Below, piece by piece: positions 24,069 to 30,504 of a DNA stretch of 30,504 nucleotides. A program made the position numbers and the translations under genes. How positions within the stretch are numbered: position 1 is the first letter of the stretch; each line of letters opens with the position of its first letter. Under the pieces are notes generated by a model that saw only the letters and a list, made by a program, of their open reading frames with translations, was not told the DNA's origin and searched no databases. This DNA comes from JAYRSJ01 sp041920215 (GTDB taxonomy: Bacteria > Pseudomonadota > Gammaproteobacteria > Burkholderiales > Burkholderiaceae_C). Location of the stretch: contig JAYRSJ010000036.1 in NCBI GenBank assembly GCA_041920215.1, forward strand, positions 1 to 30,504. The letters are read 5' to 3'.

Positions 24069-24620
24069 ATGAAAAAAATAGCGCTTGCCCTTGGGCTCAG
24101 TCTGGCCACTGCGGCCATGGCCTCGCCGGTTCTGTCCGACAACTCGGTGACGGTCTCGGCTGACGGCCTGGGCGGCTGGTCGGCCGGCTTCTCGCGCACG
24201 CACAAGGCGGCCGGATTGTTCAGCGATGTCTACCGCTTCGATGGTGTCAGCGGTCAGATGCTGGTCAACGGCACGCTGCAGACCGCCGGTGGCCCAGCCC
24301 AGCTCGATATCGACTTCATCGACGCCTCGATCAACGGCACGCCGCTGCAGTTCGTCAAGACCAACCAGGGGGTCTTCTTCGAATTCGGCGAGTTCGGCAG
24401 CCTGCCCGATGTGCTGTTGGACGGCCCCTTCGTGCTGACGATCAACGGCCGTGCCGGCCAGGGCTGGACCCGTCCGGGCGCGATCTCCGCCACCTATTCG
24501 GGCGCCTTCAACTTCGTCAGCACCGCGGCGAACGCGGTGCCCGAGCCCGCCAGCCTGGCCTCGGTGGCGCTGGCCCTGCTGGCTGCCGGTGCGGCATCGC
24601 GCCGTCGCCGTCGCGCCTGA
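24069..24620 (+). CDS. PEP-CTERM sorted surface protein (FxDxY type), first of a tandem pair
   Basis: A 183-aa exported protein. The signal peptide is MKKIALALGLSLATAAMASP. The mature domain contains LFSDVYRF, the FxDxF-type motif with Tyr at the last position. The C-terminus is a PEP-CTERM tripartite signal: VPEPAS near residue 157, a hydrophobic helix, and the basic tail RRRRRA. Such signals are cut by an exosortase after Sec export, with release or anchoring at the cell surface. It is paralogous to the next gene: both carry a fairly conserved NGxAG...ISAxYSG segment before the sorting signal. The first in-frame ATG is at 24069; a TTG at 24057 is less likely. No good ribosome site is seen. 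Confidence 0.88.
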   Translation: MKKIALALGLSLATAAMASPVLSDNSVTVSADGLGGWSAGFSRTHKAAGLFSDVYRFDGVSGQMLVNGTLQTAGGPAQLDIDFIDASINGTPLQFVKTNQGVFFEFGEFGSLPDVLLDGPFVLTINGRAGQGWTRPGAISATYSGAFNFVSTAANAVPEPASLASVALALLAAGAASRRRRRA

Positions 24621-24654
24621 GGCGCAAGACAACAAGGATCTGGGAGGATTTGCG

Positions 24655-25227
24655 ATGCTGAAACTCGACTGGCGCCACGGCGCCCTGGCCCTGAGCCTGG
24701 CAGGTGCTGCGCTGGGCGCGCAGGCCAATATGGTCTACGACATCCCGCTGTCGGGTGATCCGGCGGTGGCGCTGAGCGCCGGCCTGAGCGACCCCTCGGG
24801 CACCGCTGTCAACCACAAGCTGTCGGGCAGCTTCACCGACACCTTCACCTTCAGCTTCAGCGGCTCGGCCATCGTCGATGTCTGGCTCAACACCTCGGCC
24901 AGCCAGTCGCATCTGGGCACGCAGCAGATCGTTTTCACCAGCGCCACGCTCAACGGCATGGCGCTGGACATCGATCCGGCCCTGAGCTTCGGCAACACCG
25001 TGTTCCGCACGGCTGGCCTGTATCAGGTGCCGGCCGACGGCAGCTTCACCCTGGTGGTCAACGGTTACGCCGGTCTGGCCGGCAGCGTGGGTCAGGCCAT
25101 ATCGGCGAGCTACTCGGGCGGCATCAACGTGATCCCTACCGCCGTGCCCGAGCCCGAGAGCTATGCGCTGATGCTGGCCGGCCTGGGTCTGCTGGGCTTC
25201 CTGGCGTGTCGCCGCCAGCGCGCCTGA
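24655..25227 (+). CDS. PEP-CTERM sorted surface protein (FxDxF type), second of a tandem pair
   Basis: A 190-aa exported protein. The signal peptide runs to about AALGAQAN. SFTDTFTFSF (about residues 60-69) carries the FxDxF motif that names the family. VPEPESYALMLAGLGLLGFLACRRQRA is summarised as PEP motif, hydrophobic helix and basic tail, a complete exosortase sorting signal. The 34-base gap after the first PEP-CTERM gene carries GGGAGGA (24641-24647) as ribosome site, and the pair is probably one transcript. A terminator follows directly. No exosortase or glycosyltransferase cluster lies in this window, so EpsH/XrtA must be elsewhere if the signals are used. Confidence 0.9.
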   Translation: MLKLDWRHGALALSLAGAALGAQANMVYDIPLSGDPAVALSAGLSDPSGTAVNHKLSGSFTDTFTFSFSGSAIVDVWLNTSASQSHLGTQQIVFTSATLNGMALDIDPALSFGNTVFRTAGLYQVPADGSFTLVVNGYAGLAGSVGQAISASYSGGINVIPTAVPEPESYALMLAGLGLLGFLACRRQRA

Positions 25228-25249
25228 GTCGCGGGGACGCAGCGAATGC

Positions 25250-25276
25250 AAAAGGGCGCCATCGGCGCCCTTTTTT
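25250..25276 (+). terminator. Strong rho-independent terminator after the PEP-CTERM pair
   Basis: An 11-base perfect stem (25250-25260 and 25264-25274) with a three-base ATC loop is followed by a run of six T. A run of A on the other side lets it act in both directions. It isolates argJ from the upstream genes. Confidence 0.9.
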
Positions 25277-25291
25277 GACGGCAGCACTGCC

Positions 25292-25297
25292 TACAAT
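25292..25297 (+). promoter_or_regulatory. Candidate -10 box of argJ
   Basis: TACAAT, five of six against consensus, with +1 near 25304 and a 29-base leader. The same box and following CCGCGCC context resemble the argB promoter (TACAATCGCGCC). No clear -35 box. Confidence 0.5.
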
Positions 25298-25332
25298 CCG
25301 CGCCATTCCAGCCCCGAACCCCGAGTGCCGCC

Positions 25333-26571
25333 ATGCCCGTCAACCTGACCGCCCCCGATCCCGCTTCCCTGCACGCCGTGCCCGGTGTCCGCCTCGGCGT
25401 CACGATGGCCGGCATACGCAAGGCTGACCGCCGCGACCTCACCGTGGTGCTGCTGGACGAGGGCAGCTCGGTGGCCGGTGTCTTCACCAAGAACCGCTTC
25501 TGCGCTGCCCCGGTGCAGATCTGCCGCGAGCATCTTGAAGTCGGTGAGCGCCAGGGCGGCATCCGCGCCATCCTGGTCAATACCGGCAATGCCAATGCCG
25601 GCACGGGTGACGATGGCCTGGCCCGCGCCCGCCAGAGCTGCAGCGCGCTGGCCGGCCTGCTGGACCTGCAGCCCAGCCAGATCCTGCCCTTTTCCACCGG
25701 CGTCATCATGGAAACCCTGCCGGTGGAGCGCATCATCGCCGGCCTGCCGGCCGCCATCGCCGCGGCCCGCGACGACGCCTGGGCCGAGGCCGCCACCGGC
25801 ATCATGACCACCGATACCCTGCCCAAGGCGGCTTCGCGTCAGGTGCAGATCGGTGGCCGTACCGTCACCGTCACCGGCATCTCCAAGGGGGCCGGCATGA
25901 TCCGGCCCAATATGGCCACCATGCTGGGCTATGTGGCCACCGATGCGGTGATCGCGCCCGAACTGCTGCAAGGCCTGGTGCGCGACGCGGCCGACGCCTC
26001 CTTCAACCGCATCACGATCGACGGCGACACCTCGACCAACGACAGCTTCGTGCTGATCGCCACCCACCGGGCCGGCCATGCCCGCATCGAGTCGCTGGCC
26101 AGCGCTGAGGGGCAGGTCTTGCGCGAGGCGGTGATCGCGGTCGCCCAGCAGCTGGCCCAGGCCATCGTCCGCGACGGCGAGGGCGCCACCAAGTTCATCA
26201 CGGTGCAGGTGGAGGGGGGGCGCGACGAGCACGAATGCCAGCTGGCCGCCTATGCGATCGCCCACTCGCCGCTGGTCAAGACCGCCTTCTTCGCCAGCGA
26301 CCCCAATCTGGGCCGCATCCTGGCGGCGGTCGGCTATGCCGGCATCGCCGATCTGGACCAGACCCTGATCGAGATGCACCTGGACGATGTGCATGTGGTG
26401 ACCCGGGGCGGCCGTCATCCCGACTACCGCGAGGAAGACGGCCAGCGGGTGATGAAGCGCAGCGAGATCACGGTGCGCGTCAACCTGCACCGCGGCCCGG
26501 CCCGGACCACCGTCTGGACCTGCGATCTGAGCCACGACTACGTCAGCATCAACGCCGACTACCGCTCCTGA
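25333..26571 (+). CDS. argJ: Bifunctional ornithine acetyltransferase/N-acetylglutamate synthase
   Basis: A 412-aa ArgJ. The precursor is cut autocatalytically between Ala and Thr; the site is NMATML (about residue 196-201), where Thr becomes the nucleophile of the beta chain. GKGAGMI-type sequence (SKGAGMIRPNMATMLGY) and FNRITIDGDTSTNDSF are diagnostic. The C-terminus DLSHDYVSINADYRS is complete. It moves the acetyl group from N-acetylornithine to glutamate (cyclic arginine pathway) and, in bifunctional forms, also uses acetyl-CoA. argB, the next pathway enzyme, lies in the same window. The start ATG 25333 suits the family. Confidence 0.97.
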   Translation: MPVNLTAPDPASLHAVPGVRLGVTMAGIRKADRRDLTVVLLDEGSSVAGVFTKNRFCAAPVQICREHLEVGERQGGIRAILVNTGNANAGTGDDGLARARQSCSALAGLLDLQPSQILPFSTGVIMETLPVERIIAGLPAAIAAARDDAWAEAATGIMTTDTLPKAASRQVQIGGRTVTVTGISKGAGMIRPNMATMLGYVATDAVIAPELLQGLVRDAADASFNRITIDGDTSTNDSFVLIATHRAGHARIESLASAEGQVLREAVIAVAQQLAQAIVRDGEGATKFITVQVEGGRDEHECQLAAYAIAHSPLVKTAFFASDPNLGRILAAVGYAGIADLDQTLIEMHLDDVHVVTRGGRHPDYREEDGQRVMKRSEITVRVNLHRGPARTTVWTCDLSHDYVSINADYRS

Positions 26572-26587
26572 GCTTGTTCCGGTCCCC

Positions 26588-26622
26588 GGGCCGGCGGGCG
26601 CTTGCGGCGCCCTGCGCGGCCC
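26588..26622. terminator. Hairpin between convergent argJ and outer-membrane gene
   Basis: An inner stem GGGCGC/GCGCCC (26596-26601 and 26607-26612) sits in an outer stem GGGCCG/CGGCCC (26588-26593 and 26617-26622). It lies between the argJ and convergent-gene stops. There is no U-tract in either direction. Confidence 0.45.
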
Positions 26623-26631
26623 GGCCTTCGA

Positions 26632-27636
26632 TCAGTCCAGGCGCAGGTTCAGCCGCAGCCAGGTGGTGATGCCCTCGGGGCGGTTGCGCACCGAGAACTC
26701 GTTCAGCACCTTGATCTCGGCGGACCAGACGCCGCTTTCCGACAGATAGGCCAGCATCGGTCCCAGCGCGTGGACCCGGGCCTTGTTGCCATGGGCGGCA
26801 ACCCCCGGACCCTTGTCGGCGGTGGTCTGCTCGACCAGATAGCCCTGCAGACCGACGCGCCAGGCGTCGTTGACGCGGTACATGGCCGCATAGTCCGCAT
26901 GCAGGTACTGGCCCGAGCGCACCTCGGTGGCGCTGTTACGGCCGTTGAAGGAATAGGTGGCGCGCAAGCCCAGCTCCAGGCCGTTTTCCCAAACGGCCGA
27001 TGTCAGCAGCAGCGGCCGCAGCGTCCAGTACTTGCCGGCACCCGGATTGACGGCGCGCTGGGCCTCGTAGCTGCCCGTCGGCGCCACCACGCTCATGCCC
27101 AGTACCAGGCGGCTTTCGTCCTGCTGCCAGTCGACGAAGCCGGTGAGGTCCAGATCGCCGGCGCCGGACTGGCTGCCCGAGCGCGCCGCCCCTTGCTGGG
27201 CCAGCAGGTTCTGCAGGGCTGTGACCGTCGCGGCCGGCAGGCCGGCGGGCAGCTCGGCGCTCAGGCGGATGTCGTTGCGCTGACGGATCAGCGGCAGCGA
27301 GGCGGAGAAGCCCAGGCGGCCATCGGCGACACGGGCCTCGGTCACCCAGGTGCCGCGCGCCACGAAGACATCGGCCTCGACCTCGCCCTCGACGCGCACC
27401 GCCAAGGGCCCCAGCGGCGTGGTGGCCTGGGTTTGCAGGGCCTGGCCGTCATCGCCCCTGAGCTGCTTGGCGCGGTAGTTCTGCAGCCAGAGCTGGCCGT
27501 ACATGCCGGGGAACTGGGGCGCGGCCATTTCAAAGCCAGGGGCACCCAGCAAGGCGCGCAGCTGGCCATTTTCCGTGGCATGCGCGCCGCCGCTGAGGGC
27601 GCTCAGCGCGGCAAGGGGGAGCAAGTACTTCTTCAT
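26632..27636 (-). CDS. Outer-membrane transporter-like protein (Phenol_MetA_deg/SphA-like)
   Basis: A 334-aa exported protein. The signal peptide MKKYLLPLAALSALSGGAHA leaves a mature N-terminus TENGQLRALLGAPGF. The mature part alternates hydrophobic and polar residues as beta strands, ends in an aromatic/hydrophobic strand (WLRLNLRLD), and carries QFPGMYGQLWLQNYRAKQLR near the start. These features match the COG4313 (MetA-pathway) outer-membrane barrel family, tied to aromatic degradation in some bacteria. The frame opens upstream at 27690, but ATG 27636 with the AGGA site on the minus strand is the signal-peptide start. The assignment rests on the N-terminal pattern, so it is moderate. No degradation genes are next to it. 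Confidence 0.68.
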   Translation of the reverse strand: MKKYLLPLAALSALSGGAHATENGQLRALLGAPGFEMAAPQFPGMYGQLWLQNYRAKQLRGDDGQALQTQATTPLGPLAVRVEGEVEADVFVARGTWVTEARVADGRLGFSASLPLIRQRNDIRLSAELPAGLPAATVTALQNLLAQQGAARSGSQSGAGDLDLTGFVDWQQDESRLVLGMSVVAPTGSYEAQRAVNPGAGKYWTLRPLLLTSAVWENGLELGLRATYSFNGRNSATEVRSGQYLHADYAAMYRVNDAWRVGLQGYLVEQTTADKGPGVAAHGNKARVHALGPMLAYLSESGVWSAEIKVLNEFSVRNRPEGITTWLRLNLRLD

Positions 27637-27863
27637 GAAAGGTCCTGATGGCGGTGATGCCGGGCGGCGCCCGGCGAATCTGCCCGGCATGCTGCCAGCC
27701 CCGGCCTGAGATTCACAGCGCTCGGTCTAGAGTGTTGTGCCGAATCGGGCCGCAGTGCCAATTCTTGCCGGCCCGGCCGGATGCGTCGGCCGCCACACTT
27801 CTCTATCATCGCGGCCCTGGCAGTACCGTCTCATGGGGCGCTGCCGCATGTTCAGGAGACACC
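27637..27863. other. Divergent promoter region, 227 bases
   Basis: This gap separates two divergent exported-protein genes. On the plus strand TATCAT (27804-27809) is a plausible -10 box, with +1 near 27816. No further operator-like repeat, RNA gene or credible coding stretch was recognised. Confidence 0.35.
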
Positions 27864-28454
27864 ATGCTGCAGTTGCTACGCCCCCTCGCGATCGCCCTCT
27901 TGCTGACCACGGGCTCGGCGCAGGCCCAGGACCTCACCCGGTTCGAGGGCTTCGACTTTCCGGCCACGGTGTCCGTCGGCAAGCAGAGCCTGGTGCTCAA
28001 CGGGGTGGCGACGTCGAGCATTCTCTCCACCCGATCCACCGTGGTGGCGCTGTACCTGAGCAGCAAGCAGACGACGCCCGAGGGCGCGGCCGCTGTCGCC
28101 GGACCCAAGCGGGTGCAGTTCTACATGCTCAGATCGGTGGCGGCGAAAGACCTGTCGAACGCCATGCTGGATCGCATCCGGCAGAACGTCAGCACGGAAG
28201 AGTTCGCGGCCAATATCGTCGCGATTTCCCAGCTGGGCGCGGTGTTCGGCCAGCGCAGCCGGGTCGAGAAGGGCGATCTGGTCGTGATCGACTACAACCC
28301 GGTGGACAAGAGCACCGAGTTCACGCTCAACGACAAGCGCCTCGGCGATCCGATCGCGGGCGAGCAGTTCTTCAAGATGATGATGAAGGTCTGGATCGGC
28401 CCCAAGATTCGCGCCAGCACCCGCGACGGCTTGCTGGGCCGCACAGCCGGCTAG
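27864..28454 (+). CDS. Exported chalcone-isomerase-fold protein
   Basis: A 196-aa periplasmic protein. The signal peptide MLQLLRPLAIALLLTTGSAQA ends before QDLTRFEGFDFPATVSVGKQ. The pattern of a short strand (LVLNGVATSSIL), then VVALYLSSKQTTPE and a KRVQFYMLRSVAAKDL helix-strand, is that of the bacterial chalcone-isomerase-like (chalcone_3) family. Flavonoid chemistry is unlikely in this context; bacterial members have no assigned role. CAGGAGA lies just before the ATG. The open frame extends to 27648 without support. It is convergent with ureF, and the two stops are 19 bases apart. Confidence 0.85.
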   Translation: MLQLLRPLAIALLLTTGSAQAQDLTRFEGFDFPATVSVGKQSLVLNGVATSSILSTRSTVVALYLSSKQTTPEGAAAVAGPKRVQFYMLRSVAAKDLSNAMLDRIRQNVSTEEFAANIVAISQLGAVFGQRSRVEKGDLVVIDYNPVDKSTEFTLNDKRLGDPIAGEQFFKMMMKVWIGPKIRASTRDGLLGRTAG

Positions 28455-28473
28455 CCTGCACGGCCGTCGCCCT

Positions 28474-29163
28474 TCATGACCTGAACAGCCGCGAGTACTG
28501 CGCCTCGTGCTGGGCCGAGAGTATCGCCAGGCCGGGGCTGAAGGCCTGGCGCTGCCCATCGTCGCAGGCCATCGCAGCCTCCACCGCGGCCGGTATCGCC
28601 TCGCTGAGCGCCTGCAGCAGGCGCTGGCCCGCACTCTGGCCCAGCGGCACCGCCTTGACCGCCGCGGCCACCATGTTCTCGGCCCAGCCGAAGGCATGGG
28701 CCAGCAGCGCCTCCCGCAGCGGTGCACCGGTCTCCAGCGCGGCCAGCGCGAACACCACCGGCCAGCTGGGCGCGGGTGCCAGCGCGGCCAGCCAGGCCAG
28801 ATGCTCGCTGGGCCGGGGCTTGTTGCGCAGCCATTCGAGCAGCGAGCGGCCCATCTGCTCGGCTTGCAGGCGCAGCTCCTGGGTCTCGCGGGTCTGCAGC
28901 ACCCAGTCGTTGAGCGCCTGCACCCGTGCCAGGTCTTGCCCCTGCCAGGCCAGGAAGGCGGCGGCGCAGGCGCTCAGGTCGGCGCGCGCCTGCGCCAGCT
29001 GCAGCTGGTCCAGCAGCCAGCTGCGGGCCTGGGCTTCGTTGCCGACGCGCCCGGCCTCCACCGCAGCCTCCAGACCTTCCGAATAGCTGAAGCCCCCCAC
29101 CGGCAGGGCCGGCGAGGCCAGCTGCATCAGCTGCAGCCAGCTCTGCGCTTGCAGCCCGCTCAT
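28474..29163 (-). CDS. ureF: Urease accessory protein UreF
   Basis: A 229-aa all-helical protein. WLQLMQLASPALPVGGFSYSEGLEAAVEAG is the hallmark UreF N-terminus, and SPGLAILSAQHEAQYSRLFRS near the C-terminus is the conserved tail. UreF joins UreD and UreG in the GTP-dependent assembly of the nickel-carbamate centre of urease. The ATG overlaps the ureE stop by one base. ureG, which normally follows ureF, is not there: the next gene downstream is convergent and unrelated. Confidence 0.95.
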   Translation of the reverse strand: MSGLQAQSWLQLMQLASPALPVGGFSYSEGLEAAVEAGRVGNEAQARSWLLDQLQLAQARADLSACAAAFLAWQGQDLARVQALNDWVLQTRETQELRLQAEQMGRSLLEWLRNKPRPSEHLAWLAALAPAPSWPVVFALAALETGAPLREALLAHAFGWAENMVAAAVKAVPLGQSAGQRLLQALSEAIPAAVEAAMACDDGQRQAFSPGLAILSAQHEAQYSRLFRS

Positions 29164-29735
29164 CAGTGCTTGCAGCCGGGGCCGTGCACATGGGGCGCGG
29201 CCTTGACCGCGATGCCTATGGCTTTGCCGCTCGGCGCATGCGCATGCGCGTGGGCGTGAGCGTGACCATGGCCGCCGCCATAGGCACCCGCCTCGGGCTC
29301 GAAGGCGCAGCGCACCTCGCTGACGACCAGGTGCATCTGCCCCAGCATCTCGGCCAGCACATGGTCGGGCTCCAGCAGCAGGCGCTCGGACTCGAGGGCC
29401 AGCTGCACATGGCGGTTGCCCAGGTGGTAGGCGGCGCGCAGCAGGTCCAGCTGCTGCGACGGGCTGTCATGCGCGGCGCAGGCGCGTACCTCCAGCAGGG
29501 CTTGCGGCGCGGCCAGCACGCGCAGCAGCGAGCCATCCTCGGCCACCAGCACATCGCCGCCCCGCACCGCCGTGCCGCGTGGCAGAAAGACGGCCAGGCT
29601 GCGGCCCAGGCTGTCGGTGGTGTCGAAGCGGCTCTTCTGGCGCACATCCCAGTCCAGCTCGACGGTGGCGGCGCGCTTGAGCAGCACCGGGGCCAGGCCC
29701 TGGCCGCGGGGAATCAGTTTGTTGACGGTCAGCAT
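29163..29735 (-). CDS. ureE: Urease nickel metallochaperone UreE
   Basis: A 190-aa UreE. An N-terminal domain (MLTVNKLIPRGQG...) is followed by the metal-binding domain with the conserved YHLGNRHVQLALE (about residues 102-114; His in GNRH is the dimer-interface nickel ligand). The C-terminal tail is His-rich (GHGHAHAHAHAHAPSG and a terminal HVHGPGCKH), typical of nickel storage tails. The frame opens at 29777, but those 14 extra residues are not UreE-like, so ATG 29735 is preferred. The TACAGT box at 29771-29766 could be its -10. It is not preceded by ureC. Confidence 0.94.
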   Translation of the reverse strand: MLTVNKLIPRGQGLAPVLLKRAATVELDWDVRQKSRFDTTDSLGRSLAVFLPRGTAVRGGDVLVAEDGSLLRVLAAPQALLEVRACAAHDSPSQQLDLLRAAYHLGNRHVQLALESERLLLEPDHVLAEMLGQMHLVVSEVRCAFEPEAGAYGGGHGHAHAHAHAHAPSGKAIGIAVKAAPHVHGPGCKH

Positions 29736-29778
29736 CGGGATCAGTTCAAGCAAGAGCGATGCCGCACTGTAGGCCATC

Positions 29779-29796
29779 CCCGGCCATCGGGCCGGG
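29779..29796 (-). terminator. GC-rich hairpin after the SPOR-like gene
   Basis: CCCGGCC (29779-29785) and GGCCGGG (29790-29796) pair perfectly round a four-base loop, ten bases past the stop at 29806 on the minus strand. No U-tract follows. It separates the edge gene from ureE. Confidence 0.45.
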
Positions 29797-29805
29797 CCGC
29801 CGGGC

Positions 29806-30504
29806 CTAGAAGTCCACCGCCCGGGTGCGCAGCCCGCTGGCGATCAGCGTCGCATTGATCAGCTGGGCCTCCTCGCGGCTGCCAAAGGGGAAGATCGCGG
29901 GCCGCCAGCCCTCGGGGGTCTGGAACAGCTGGGCCTGCAGCCGCCCGGGGTCGCGCACCGTCAGGCTGAGCTGGCGGTTCATGCGCACCAGCATGGCCTG
30001 CGCCTCGTCGCGCTTGGCGAACACCGGACCCACCAGGGCCACCTGGCGGGCGCCCGGCGCGGGCGTGCTGACACGGGGCAGGCGGCCGTCTTCATCCAGT
30101 GCGGCGGTGCCGGAGGCGGGCCGGGTGCTGGTGGCGGCGGGCTTGGCCATGGGGCTGCTGCCCGTGGCAGGCGTGGCAACCATCGGCGTCCGGGGCGCCA
30201 CCGTTGTCGTGGCCGAAGCCGCCGGCGGCGCAGCGGCGCCGGCCGGCTCGCTGGCCCGCGTCCGCCGCGCCGGTACCACCAGCCGGGGGCGGATGTCCGG
30301 GGTGCCCGAGGAGGCCGGCATGCCGCCGGTCTGCGCCAGTTGTGCGGCCGCAGCAGCAGCCGCGCTGGCGGCGGCGCTGGCCGCCTCGGCCGGCGAGGTC
30401 GCGAAATCCAGCGGCGCGGCCACGGCGGCGGCGCTGCCCGCGCTGGCCGCTGCGGAGGCTGCGGAGGCTGCAGGCGGCGCCGCCGTCGAGGCCGCGGGTG
30501 CCAG
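29806..30504 (-). CDS. Ala/Pro-rich protein with SPOR-like C-terminus, partial
   Basis: A minus-strand frame open to the right edge (at least 232 codons). The visible part begins with long Ala-rich runs and is low in motifs. A GTG at 30423 is a possible but unlikely internal start, because the same composition continues upstream. The last 80 residues are folded-looking: VALVGPVFAKRDEAQAMLVRM and FPFGSREEAQLINATLIASGLRTRAV resemble the repeated strands and helices of SPOR (peptidoglycan-binding) domains. SPOR identification is by pattern only. If right, it acts in the cell envelope, with the membrane segment expected beyond the edge. Confidence 0.65.
   Translation of the reverse strand: MAPAASTAAPPAASAASAAASAGSAAAVAAPLDFATSPAEAASAAASAAAAAAAQLAQTGGMPASSGTPDIRPRLVVPARRTRASEPAGAAAPPAASATTTVAPRTPMVATPATGSSPMAKPAATSTRPASGTAALDEDGRLPRVSTPAPGARQVALVGPVFAKRDEAQAMLVRMNRQLSLTVRDPGRLQAQLFQTPEGWRPAIFPFGSREEAQLINATLIASGLRTRAVDF

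Noticed and set aside
29736..29777. Longer ureE with 14 extra N-terminal residues
   Set aside because: UreE proteins begin at MLTxNKLI; the extension contains a -10-like TACAGT instead.

Overview
The window reads as a high-GC betaproteobacterial chromosome segment. The most likely home is Burkholderiales, in the Roseateles/Pelomonas/Rubrivivax neighbourhood. This is inferred from the strong GC codon bias, a Bug/TctC-type receptor, a SlmA-like TetR gene beside argB and a HAD nucleotidase, a DciA gene divergent from secA, and PEP-CTERM proteins. I saw no rRNA, tRNA, CRISPR array, integrase or insertion sequence. Nearly all of the sequence is coding. The longest gaps are 20924-21162, 27637-27863 and 1077-1275, and no gene-free stretch exceeds 300 bases.

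Layout. (1) 1-1076, minus strand: a zinc-ribbon gene cut by the left edge, preceded by a Crp/Fnr-type regulator. (2) 1276-9924, plus strand: a catabolic import and activation operon. It holds an acyl-CoA synthetase, a complete branched-chain-type (Liv) ABC transporter (ATPase, two permeases, binding protein, second ATPase), an unknown 102-aa protein and a PaaK-like CoA ligase. The likely logic is to import a carboxylate and trap it as a CoA thioester. A 16-bp palindrome in the divergent promoter region sits exactly where a class II Crp-type activator would bind. (3) 10037-11014: a stand-alone Bug/TctC-type solute receptor, ending in a strong terminator shared with the next, opposing block. (4) 11070-12838, minus: VOC protein, D-aminoacyl-tRNA deacylase and CDF metal exporter. 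(5) 12944-17490, plus: argB, HAD nucleotidase, a NarL-type response regulator, slmA, a DUF815 ATPase and a MutT-type NUDIX hydrolase. (6) 17507-20566, plus: hisI, hisE, DUF4870 membrane protein, HIT protein, tatA, tatB, tatC. (7) dciA (minus) divergent from secA (plus), the latter with a long structured leader. (8) Two tandem related PEP-CTERM proteins between secA and argJ. (9) argJ. (10) A minus-strand outer-membrane barrel gene, a plus-strand chalcone-isomerase-fold protein, a minus-strand ureE-ureF pair without its usual partners, and an Ala/Pro-rich SPOR-like gene cut by the right edge.

Most of the window is core chromosome: arginine and histidine biosynthesis, Sec and Tat export, replication and nucleoid occlusion. 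The less ordinary material is regulatory. It includes the Crp-type operator, a palindrome wrapped round a -10 box, a run of three hairpins between the binding protein and LivF genes, several promoters whose predicted +1 falls on the start codon (apparently leaderless mRNAs), and the secA leader. Accessory coding content is limited to the PEP-CTERM pair and the isolated ureEF pair. I did not find a clear, wholly new multi-gene system.
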